From Burkholderiales bacterium (lineage in GTDB: Bacteria > Pseudomonadota > Gammaproteobacteria > Burkholderiales > Burkholderiaceae_F): a stretch of DNA of 23,361 nt. Below are positions 17,018 to 23,361 of the stretch, in pieces. The stretch spans positions 1 to 23,361 of the forward strand of contig JAJTHJ010000065.1 of assembly GCA_021298875.1 (NCBI GenBank), read 5' to 3'. Both the position numbers and the translations under genes were made by a program. How positions within the stretch are numbered: the stretch's first letter is position 1; each line of letters opens with the position of its first letter. Under the pieces are notes generated by a model that had not been told where the DNA came from, ran no database searches, and was given only the letters and a program-made list of their open reading frames with translations.

Positions 17018-17953
17018 TCAAGCCTCCAGGTCGCGGCGCGGGTTAAACGGCATCGCTTGCGCCATCTGCCGGTACAGCGCGCGGGCGGCCTCCGTGTCGG
17101 CCGGCGGCAGCGCGAGTTCCAGCACCGCGTAAAAGTCGCCGGGTTGCGTGCCGGGGATGCCGCGGCCCTTCAGGCGCAGCTTGCGGCCGTTTTGCGAGCC
17201 CGCCGGGACACCGACCTCCAACTCGCCGGTCGGCGTCGGCACCCGCACCGTGGCGCCGAGCGCCGCCTCCCAGGGGGCGACCGGTAGCGCCAGATACAGA
17301 TCGCGGCCGTCCACGCGGTAGCGCGCGTGCGGCTCGAACTCCACTTCCAGATACAGGTCGCCGGGCGCGCCGCCGTTGAAGCCGGGGCTGCCCTGGCCGG
17401 CGAGACGGATCTGCTGTCCGGCGCGCACGCCCTTGGGAATCGCCACGCTCAGTTGTCGCTCGCGCAGGCTGACGCGACCCGCGTCGTCCAGGTCCGGTGT
17501 GGTGAGCGTGATCGTGCGCGTGGCGCCGCCGAAGGCGTCTTCCAGCGGGATCACGATCTTGGCGTGATGGTCCTCGCCCGCCATGCGACGCCCGGCGCCG
17601 CGGCCGGTGCTGTGCCGCCGCGCGGCGCCGAACAGGTTGGCGAAGAACTCGCTCTGCGCGGCGGCCTCGTCCGGCGCGCCCGTGAATTCGAAGCCGGCGT
17701 CCCAGTCCGGCGGCGGGCGGAACTCCTGCCCGCCGCGCAGGCCCTGCCCCAGCTTGTCGTAGGCCGCGCGCTTTTCCACGTCGTGCAGCACGTCGTAAGC
17801 CTCGTTGATCTCCTGCATCCGCGCTTGCGCGTCGGGCGCCTTGTTCAAATCGGGATGGTGCTGGCGCGCCAGCTTGCGAAACGCCTTCTTGATCTCGTCG
17901 GCGCTGGCCGTGCGCGGCACGCCCAGCACTCCGTAATAGTCTTTGAATTGCAT
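17018..17953 (-). CDS. cbpA: CbpA-type J-domain co-chaperone (DnaJ family, no zinc finger)
   Basis: A 311-residue Hsp40. The J domain occupies residues 1-70 with the HPD triad at 33-35 (QHHPDLNK) and DYYGVLGV at the start. A linker rich in Gly, Phe and Arg follows (about 72-125). Two C-terminal beta domains then follow (KIVIPLEDAFGGATRTITL; PKGVRAGQQIRLAGQG; PGDLYLEVEFEPH; KLRLKGRGIPG). There is no CxxCxGxG zinc module, which separates it from DnaJ. It should stimulate DnaK ATPase and is paired with its inhibitor CbpM. The ATG is preceded by a pyrimidine-rich stretch without a Shine-Dalgarno. Confidence 0.93.
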   Translation of the reverse strand: MQFKDYYGVLGVPRTASADEIKKAFRKLARQHHPDLNKAPDAQARMQEINEAYDVLHDVEKRAAYDKLGQGLRGGQEFRPPPDWDAGFEFTGAPDEAAAQSEFFANLFGAARRHSTGRGAGRRMAGEDHHAKIVIPLEDAFGGATRTITLTTPDLDDAGRVSLRERQLSVAIPKGVRAGQQIRLAGQGSPGFNGGAPGDLYLEVEFEPHARYRVDGRDLYLALPVAPWEAALGATVRVPTPTGELEVGVPAGSQNGRKLRLKGRGIPGTQPGDFYAVLELALPPADTEAARALYRQMAQAMPFNPRRDLEA

Positions 17954-18010
17954 CGGGGGGACTGTCGCGCAGGGGTGAACCGGGGGAGACCGCGAACTTT
18001 ACGCGTCGCC

Positions 18011-18736
18011 CTAATCGCCTCTCGCGTCCTGTTTAGACTGCGCTTCATACCGCGCCCGCGTGGCTGCATCCGGCGGATACAGCCCCGGCAGCGGCACGCC
18101 GCGCTCGACCTCGGTCATGATCCAGGCTTCCAGGCGCTCCTGCTCGCGGGCTTGCTCGGCCACCTCGGCGGCGAGCGCGGCGGGGATCACCACGGCGCCG
18201 TCGCCGTCGGCGACGATCAGGTCGTCGGGGAACACGGCCACGCCGCCGCAGCCGATCGGCTCCTGCCAGCCGACGAAGGTGAGCGCCGCCACCGACGGCG
18301 GGGCGGCGATGCTGGCGCCCCACACGGGCAGGCCGCTCGCCTGCACGCCGGCCGCGTCGCGCAGCGCGCCGTCGGTGACGAGGGCGGTCACGCCGCGCTG
18401 GTGCATCCGTGCGCAGAGGATGTCGCCGAAGATGCCGGCGTCGTCGATGCCCATCGCGTCGACCACCGCGATGCAGCCGGCCGGCATCGCTTCGATGGCG
18501 GCGCGGGTGGAGCGCGGCGACGACCAGGACTCCGGCGTGGCGAGGTCTTCACGCGCCGGCACGAAGCGCAGCGTGAAGGCGCGGCCCACCGCGCGGGTGG
18601 CCGCTGTCGTCAGCGGCCGCGCGCCGCGCAGCCAGACGTTGCGCAGGCCGCGTTTGAGCAGCACCGCGGTGATCGTGGCGGTGGAGATGTTGGCGAAGGC
18701 GGAGGTAGGGTCGAGAGTCGTTTGTGGAGTCTTCAT
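18011..18736 (-). CDS. RraA-like protein (HMG/CHA aldolase superfamily)
   Basis: A 241-residue member of the RraA-like family, formerly mislabelled 'dimethylmenaquinone methyltransferase'. The core has FTLRFVPAREDLATPES, MPAGCIAVVDAMG, GIFGDILCARMHQRG and VTDGALRD, where Arg-Asp is the divalent-metal/active-site pair of 4-hydroxy-4-methyl-2-oxoglutarate aldolases, and then GCGGVAVFPDDLIVADGDGAVV. The longer N terminus and C terminus (LEAWIMTEVERG) mark the subgroup annotated 'ribonuclease activity regulator RraA', for which aldolase or decarboxylase activity on 2-oxoacids is as likely as RNase E regulation. Start choice is open: ATG 18736 gives the usual length, but GTG 18787 has a far better ribosome-binding site (gagggaag) and would add 17 residues. 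The next gene upstream is the amino acid decarboxylase. Confidence 0.88.
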   Translation of the reverse strand: MKTPQTTLDPTSAFANISTATITAVLLKRGLRNVWLRGARPLTTAATRAVGRAFTLRFVPAREDLATPESWSSPRSTRAAIEAMPAGCIAVVDAMGIDDAGIFGDILCARMHQRGVTALVTDGALRDAAGVQASGLPVWGASIAAPPSVAALTFVGWQEPIGCGGVAVFPDDLIVADGDGAVVIPAALAAEVAEQAREQERLEAWIMTEVERGVPLPGLYPPDAATRARYEAQSKQDARGD

Positions 18737-18809
18737 CGCTGGCGTTGATCGGTTTGCCGGTTTGTCTTTGCGCGCTTCGTTTGTCACGGTCTTCCCTCAC
18801 GAGAACCCC

Positions 18810-18884
18810 GTAGCCGCGCGCTGGCAGGCGCGCGTCGCTCCAGCGGCGCAAAGCTCTCGCTTTGCGAATTCCCGCTTCCGCCCC
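18810..18884. repeat. 75-bp two-hairpin intergenic repeat, copy A
   Basis: This 75-bp unit matches 23267-23341 in the same orientation with about seven differences. It contains two stems: cgcgcgc/gcgcgcg with loop tggcag, and cgcaaagc/gctttgcg with loop tctc. In the other copy the second stem is fully conserved while its loop is attc, so changes concentrate outside the stems. It sits between the decarboxylase stop (18900) and the RraA-like gene. Confidence 0.85.
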
Positions 18885-18899
18885 GGGGGGAGAGGGGCT

Positions 18900-21155
18900 T
18901 TAGCGCACGCAGTCGAGGAAGTAGTCGGTGCCGTCCTCGCCGGCCTGTTTGACCAGTCCGTGTATGTCGCTCTCGAAGCCGGGGAAGCGCGTGTTGAAGT
19001 CGCGGGCGAAGCGCAGGTAGTCGACGATGCGGGCGTTGATCCGCTCGCCGGGGATCAGCAGCGGGATGCCGGGCGGGTAGGGGGTGAGCAGCACCGCGGA
19101 AACGCGGCCTTCCAGCGCGTCGATCGGCATGCGCTCGACCTCCCAGTGGGTCATGTGCGCGTAGGCCTGCGCCGGGGTCATCGCCGGCTCCATTTCAGAC
19201 ACGTACATCTCGGTGGTCAGCCGCGCGATGTCGCGCTCGCGGTAAACCGCATGGATCGCGTCGCACAGCGCGCGCAGCCCCAGAGCCTCGTAGCGCGGCT
19301 GCGCGCGCACGAAGCGCGGCATCACGCGGGCCAGCGGCCGGTCGTGGTCGTAGTCGTCCTTGAATTGCTGCAATTCGGTGACGAGCGTGTTCCAGCGGCC
19401 CTTGGTGATCCCGATCGTGAACATGATGAAAAACGAGTACAGCCCCGTCTTCTCCACCACGATGCCATGCTCCGCCAGGTACTTGGTGACCACCGCGGCA
19501 GGGATGCCGCGCTCGCCGATGCGGCCGTCCACGGCGAGCCCCGGCGTGATCACGGTGGCCTTGATCGGGTCGAGCAGGTTGAAGCCCGGCGCCAATTCGC
19601 CAAAGCCGTGCCAGCGCTCGCCCGGTCGCAGCAGCCAGTGCTCGCGCTGCGGCGTGCCCTCGGCCTCCAGCTCGTCCGGCCCCCAGACCTTGAACCACCA
19701 GGACTCGCCCAGTTCCGCGTCCACCTTGCGCATCGCGCGGCGAAAATCCAGCGCCTCGTCGAGCGACTCCTGCACGAGGGCCGCGCCCCCGGGCGGCTCC
19801 ATCATCGCCGCCGCCACGTCGCAGCTCGCGATGATCGCGTACTGCGGCGAGGTCGAGCTATGCATGTGATAGGCCTCGTTGAACTGGAAGGTGTCCAGCC
19901 GCTCGGTCTGCGCGTCCTGCACCAGGATTTGCGAGGCCTGCGACAGCCCCGCCAGCAGCTTGTGCGTGGACTGCGTGGAAAAGAGCATCGACTGGCGCAT
20001 CCGCGGCCGCGGCTCCACGCCACCGATGGCGTGCATGTCGCGGTAGAAGGGATGGAAGGCCGCGTGCGGCAGCCAGGCCTCGTCGAAGTGCAGCGTGTCG
20101 ATGGCGCCGTCTAGCAGCTGCTTGATCGTCTCCACGTTGTAGACGATGCCGTCGTAGGTGCTCTGCGTGAGCGTGAGCACGCGCGGCTTGAGCGTGCCGC
20201 GCCCTTGCAGCAGCGGATGCGCGGCAATGCGCGCGGCGATCGCCTCCGGCGCGAACTGCTCGCGCGGGATCGGGCCGATGATCCCGTAGTGGTTGCGCGT
20301 CGGCATCAGGAACACCGGCACCGCGCCGGTCATCACGATCGCGTGCAGCACGCTCTTGTGGCAGTTACGGTCCACCACCACCACGTCGCCGGGGGCGACC
20401 ACGTAGTGCCAGACGATCTTGTTGGCGGTCGAGGTGCCGTTGGTGACGAAAAACAGGTGATCGGCGCCAAAGATGCGCGCGGCGTTGCGCTCGCTCGCCG
20501 CCACCGGGCCGGTGTGATCGAGCAACTGGCCGAGTTCTTCGACGGCATTGCACACGTCGGCGCGCAGCAGGTTCTCGCCGAAGAACTGGTGGAACATCTG
20601 GCCGACCGGGCTTTTGAGAAAGGCCACGCCGCCCGAGTGCCCCGGGCAGTGCCACGAGTACGAGCTGTCGCGTGCGTAGTGCGTGAGCGCGCGGAAAAAC
20701 GGCGGCGCCAGCCCATCGAGGTAAGCGCGCGCCTCGCGCACGATGTAGCGGGCGACGAATTCCGGCGTGTCCTCGAACAGATGGACGAAGCCGTGCAACT
20801 CGCGCAGCAGCTCGTTGGGCAGGTGGCGCGCGGTGCGCGTCTCGCCGTAGAGAAAGATCGGGATGTCGGCGTTGCGGCGGCGGATCTCGCGCACAAAGTC
20901 GCGCAGCGTGGCGACCGCCGCGCCGTCGTCGTCGCCCTCGACGATCTCCTCGTCGTCGATCGACACGATGAAGGCGCAGGCCCGGCTTTGCTGTTGCGCC
21001 AGGCTCGTCAGGTGGCCGAAGCCGGTCAGGCCGACGACCTCCAGCCCCTCGGCTTCCAGCGCGCGGGTGAGCGTGCGGATGCCGACCCCGCTGTCGCTGT
21101 CGGCGCGCAGATCTTCGTCGATCACGACGACGGGGAAGCGGAACTGTTGCAGCAT
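18900..21155 (-). CDS. Orn/Lys/Arg decarboxylase, class I (PLP-dependent, fold type I)
   Basis: A 751-residue decarboxylase with the three-domain architecture of the bacterial inducible and biosynthetic lysine, ornithine and arginine decarboxylases. A flavodoxin-like wing domain covers about residues 1-130. The PLP domain has SSYSWHCPGHSGGVAF (164-179), VTNGTSTANKIV, the aspartate of HFDEAW (D358) and Schiff-base Lys399 in STQSTHKLLAG. A C-terminal domain contains LTPYPPGIPLLIPGE. The start at MLQQFRFPVVVIDEDLR is the family start. It lies 10 nt after the SpecificRecomb gene, likely in one operon. Substrate cannot be fixed from motifs; family members in betaproteobacteria are annotated as arginine, lysine or ornithine decarboxylases. 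It could supply polyamines or acid tolerance. Confidence 0.93.
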   Translation of the reverse strand: MLQQFRFPVVVIDEDLRADSDSGVGIRTLTRALEAEGLEVVGLTGFGHLTSLAQQQSRACAFIVSIDDEEIVEGDDDGAAVATLRDFVREIRRRNADIPIFLYGETRTARHLPNELLRELHGFVHLFEDTPEFVARYIVREARAYLDGLAPPFFRALTHYARDSSYSWHCPGHSGGVAFLKSPVGQMFHQFFGENLLRADVCNAVEELGQLLDHTGPVAASERNAARIFGADHLFFVTNGTSTANKIVWHYVVAPGDVVVVDRNCHKSVLHAIVMTGAVPVFLMPTRNHYGIIGPIPREQFAPEAIAARIAAHPLLQGRGTLKPRVLTLTQSTYDGIVYNVETIKQLLDGAIDTLHFDEAWLPHAAFHPFYRDMHAIGGVEPRPRMRQSMLFSTQSTHKLLAGLSQASQILVQDAQTERLDTFQFNEAYHMHSSTSPQYAIIASCDVAAAMMEPPGGAALVQESLDEALDFRRAMRKVDAELGESWWFKVWGPDELEAEGTPQREHWLLRPGERWHGFGELAPGFNLLDPIKATVITPGLAVDGRIGERGIPAAVVTKYLAEHGIVVEKTGLYSFFIMFTIGITKGRWNTLVTELQQFKDDYDHDRPLARVMPRFVRAQPRYEALGLRALCDAIHAVYRERDIARLTTEMYVSEMEPAMTPAQAYAHMTHWEVERMPIDALEGRVSAVLLTPYPPGIPLLIPGERINARIVDYLRFARDFNTRFPGFESDIHGLVKQAGEDGTDYFLDCVR

Positions 21156-21165
21156 CGGCAGGCTT

Positions 21166-23175
21166 TCAGGAGGAGGGCGGCGCACCGCGCGGCGCGACGA
21201 AAAAACTCGCCGGCTGCGCGCGGAAGCGCCGCCACAGCGCGCGCAGCAGCTCGCGCGTCTGGGTGAAGGTCACCCCGCGCGCCTTGATCGCCATGCGCAG
21301 TGCCAGCGTGAAGCTCACCGCCAGGTTGATCGCGCCGATCACCGCCACGCCGAGCGCGGCCCAGGCAAGCGCCGTCCACGGCAGCGCGAAGTCGAAGGCC
21401 GCCAGCGCATAGCCGACGTTGGCCGAGGCAAACGCGATGTGGCGGATGTCGATCGGCAGCCCGAGAAAGGCGCCGAAGACGCCGGCACTGCCCAGCATGC
21501 AACCGAAGAGAAAGTTGCCCATCAGGCCGCCCAGATGGTTCTCCATGTAGTCGCCCACGCGCGCGGCGCGCTCGCGCCCGGCCACCCAGCGCAGCCAGCG
21601 CAGGCGCGCCACACGGGCGCCGACGCGCGCGTAGGTGGCCCAGTTGTCGAAGTAGCCCGACAACACGCCGGAGAGAAACAGAAAGAAGCCCGCAATCGCC
21701 GCGTACCACGGCGCCCAACTGAGCGGATTCACATCGCTCAGCAAGTAGGCGGCTTTGCCGAGGTCGATCACCGGCCCGCCATGCAGCCAGCGCAGCAGCA
21801 GCGCCACGCCGATCGCGGTCGGTACCGCCAGCACGACGTTGCCCAGAATCGCTGCGAACTGCGTGCGCGTCACCGCGACGATCAGATCGACCACCGGCGC
21901 CAGGTCGAGCTGGCGGCCGGCCTTCAGTTCGCCCAGGCGGTTGGCGATGGTCTGCGCGGTCATCGCCGGCTGCTTGGTGGCGATCACCAGGTGCAGCATG
22001 TAGATCAGCACGAAGCCCAGGCCATAAATCAGGCTGTAGGCGGTGGCGACCCCGGCCGGCGGCAGGTCGAGCTTGCTGGCAAAGATTTTCAACAACGCCA
22101 GCACCGCGATGATCGCGCCCGCGCCCATGGCCGCACGCCACATGTGCGCCAGCTCGCGCGGCGACTCGGCCACGTAGTGCTCGCCGGTCTTGGCGGCGTT
22201 GTCGGTCACGCGCAGCGCCAGGAGCGCCGCCCCGCCGGCCAGATGCTCGCGCAGGCTGCCGCGGCGGCTTTCGGCGGCGAGCGTTTCGCGCATCAGCCCG
22301 AGCCAGGCCTCGAGCGCGTCCGCGCGCGCTTCCGGTCGCAGCCAGGCGGCCAGCAGCGCGGCGAGCGTTTCGATCCGCCGCAGGCTTTGCGCGGAGCGCC
22401 GCAGCAGATAGGTCAGCCGCAGACTCGTGCCTAGCCGCATCGAGGCGCGGCGGGCGCGCTCCAGAAGTTGCCGGCACTGATCGACCAGCACCAGCAACTG
22501 GCGCTCGTCGGTGGCCGGCGCGACGGGGTCGGCCAGGCGCGCGCGCAGCGCGTCGACGAAGCGCTGCGCCTCGCCGGCCACGGCGCGAAAGTGGACCGCA
22601 CTGTCGGTAAACGCGGCGCCCAGCCGGGTGAACTCCGCCTCGGCGTCCATGCCGCCGATCCGGTAGGCCAGCACCAGCAGCGCCTCCAGCAGCTGGTCGA
22701 GCGCCGCGGTCACGCGCGGATGGTCGGGCATCGATTGCCCGCCGAGCACGGTCCACAAGCGCCGCGAATCTTCGTGCGGCAGCGCCTGCAACCAGGCCCA
22801 GTCGTCCCGGCGGTCGAAGATCTGGCCCAGCGCGTCGCGCAGGCTGCGCTCGTCGGGCAGTTCGGGCAGCAGCCGGTGCGCGACGATGCGGCCGAGTTCG
22901 GTGAAGAATCCGGTCGGCGGCAGGATGCCGCTCTCGGCGAAAAAGCTCACCAGCCGCCGCTCGCCAAAGAGCCGCGCGACCTGCACCCGCAGCACGGCGG
23001 CGGCTGCGGCGTCGTCTTCCAGCCGCGCGACGAGCAGCGCGTAGTGCGCCGCCGCGTCCGGCGACTCGCCGCGCGCCGGGCGCAGCCAGGCGGCGAGCGC
23101 GCGCAGCGCTCGCACCGGGTCGGTCGCGGGATCGGCCGCGCGCGCGAGCGCGGCGTCGAGTTCGGGGTCGGTCAT
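21166..23175 (-). CDS. 'SpecificRecomb' family membrane protein (putative site-specific recombinase by annotation only)
   Basis: A 669-residue protein of the PF10136-type family usually labelled site-specific recombinase (Gcr). The first half (about 1-350) is helical and soluble. The second half has five to seven probable transmembrane segments: AAMGAGAIIAVLALLKIFA, then SLIYGLGFVLIYMLHLVIA, ILGNVVLAVPTAIGVALLL, WYAAIAGFFLFLSGVLSGYF, FLFGCMLGSAGVFGAFLGL, and a last pair around ALPWTALAWAALGVAVIGAI. I see no tyrosine- or serine-recombinase catalytic motif, so the recombinase label is doubtful; an integral inner-membrane role is better supported. The ATG at 23175 has a ggaggag site 11 nt upstream that lies in the arm of an intergenic repeat. 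It is followed closely by the decarboxylase. Confidence 0.85.
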   Translation of the reverse strand: MTDPELDAALARAADPATDPVRALRALAAWLRPARGESPDAAAHYALLVARLEDDAAAAAVLRVQVARLFGERRLVSFFAESGILPPTGFFTELGRIVAHRLLPELPDERSLRDALGQIFDRRDDWAWLQALPHEDSRRLWTVLGGQSMPDHPRVTAALDQLLEALLVLAYRIGGMDAEAEFTRLGAAFTDSAVHFRAVAGEAQRFVDALRARLADPVAPATDERQLLVLVDQCRQLLERARRASMRLGTSLRLTYLLRRSAQSLRRIETLAALLAAWLRPEARADALEAWLGLMRETLAAESRRGSLREHLAGGAALLALRVTDNAAKTGEHYVAESPRELAHMWRAAMGAGAIIAVLALLKIFASKLDLPPAGVATAYSLIYGLGFVLIYMLHLVIATKQPAMTAQTIANRLGELKAGRQLDLAPVVDLIVAVTRTQFAAILGNVVLAVPTAIGVALLLRWLHGGPVIDLGKAAYLLSDVNPLSWAPWYAAIAGFFLFLSGVLSGYFDNWATYARVGARVARLRWLRWVAGRERAARVGDYMENHLGGLMGNFLFGCMLGSAGVFGAFLGLPIDIRHIAFASANVGYALAAFDFALPWTALAWAALGVAVIGAINLAVSFTLALRMAIKARGVTFTQTRELLRALWRRFRAQPASFFVAPRGAPPSS

Positions 23176-23188
23176 CTGCTTTGTTGCT

Positions 23189-23354
23189 CCTCCCCCTTCA
23201 AGGAGGAGATTTGGAGGGGGATTGGTTCATGGCGCTCTCTGCTACGAACCCAGCCCCACCCGAAGAGTAGCCGCGCGCTGGCAGGCGCGCGTCGCTGCGG
23301 CGGCGCAAAGCATTCGCTTTGCGAAACCCCGCCTCCGCCCCCTTGAAGGGGAGG
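23189..23354. repeat. Intergenic repeat element bounded by inverted arms and containing two-hairpin copy B
   Basis: The left arm (23189-23203, cctcccccttcaagg) and right arm (23341-23354, ccttgaaggggagg) are reverse complements apart from one deleted base. They enclose a second copy of the 75-bp two-hairpin unit at 23267-23341. The element sits just upstream of the SpecificRecomb gene and runs to the window end. The remainder of 23176-23361 shows no gene. It is likely a dispersed, non-coding repeat; no transposase or direct target repeat was seen. Confidence 0.75.
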
Positions 23355-23361
23355 GGGCTAG

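Noticed and set aside
18060..20114. Long plus-strand open frame opposite the RraA-like and decarboxylase genes
   Set aside because: It spans two real minus-strand genes and the gap between them, and its protein has low-complexity shadow composition.
20863..22434. Plus-strand open frame of more than 500 codons opposite the SpecificRecomb gene
   Set aside because: The opposite strand encodes a coherent membrane protein; this frame is Arg/Gln/Ala/Gly-rich without motifs.

Overview
The window reads as a chromosomal segment from a GC-rich betaproteobacterium, most like Burkholderiales or a near relative. The evidence is a Cys-type intracellular PHB depolymerase, a short soluble RsxB next to nth and a DUF1841 gene, a large class-I amino acid decarboxylase beside a 'SpecificRecomb' membrane protein, a DUF2946 gene, and a gcvTHP operon behind a tandem glycine riboswitch. 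Almost all genes are intact housekeeping or metabolic genes. No phage, transposase, CRISPR array, tRNA or rRNA was seen.

Layout. 1-190: no gene. 191-1411 (-): periplasmic amino-acid/amide-type ABC substrate-binding protein. 1511-5587 (+): 7Fe-8S ferredoxin fdxA, PHB depolymerase phaZ, a small exported DUF4019-like protein, rsxB, a REP-like hairpin, nth, and a DUF1841 gene overlapping nth by 4 bp. 5638-14665 (-) is one long co-directional block. In transcription order it holds the riboswitch, gcvT, gcvH, gcvP, an overlapping lipoprotein alpha/beta hydrolase, a DUF2946-like His-rich peptide, a tandem-repeat Cys-rich exported protein, ettA, and two small c-type cytochromes. 15107-16645 (+): exported DUF1254/DUF1214 protein. 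16703-23175 (-), in transcription order: SpecificRecomb membrane protein, Orn/Lys/Arg decarboxylase, RraA-like aldolase-fold protein, then the cbpA-cbpM co-chaperone pair.

How the genes work together. The clearest circuit is glycine catabolism: a two-aptamer glycine riboswitch in the leader of gcvT, followed by gcvH and gcvP. Lpd (L protein) is not in the window. cbpA/cbpM form a J-protein/modulator pair. rsxB and nth sit side by side, both with iron-sulfur cluster ligands. Two small monohaem cytochromes are translationally coupled.

The least explained content is of two kinds. One is small exported genes: the twin-repeat Cys-rich protein beside DUF2946 (possibly metal related) and the DUF4019-like protein. 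The other is structured intergenic DNA: a 75-bp two-hairpin repeat present twice (about 18.8 kb and 23.3 kb), a 17-bp perfect inverted repeat enclosing nested hairpins between gcvH and gcvP, tandem heptamers with mutually exclusive hairpins between gcvT and gcvH, and a REP-like palindrome between rsxB and nth. I see no convincing new multi-gene defence or biosynthetic system. The strongest candidates for something undescribed are the Cys-rich/DUF2946 pair and the repeat elements that appear to supply ribosome-binding sites to downstream genes.
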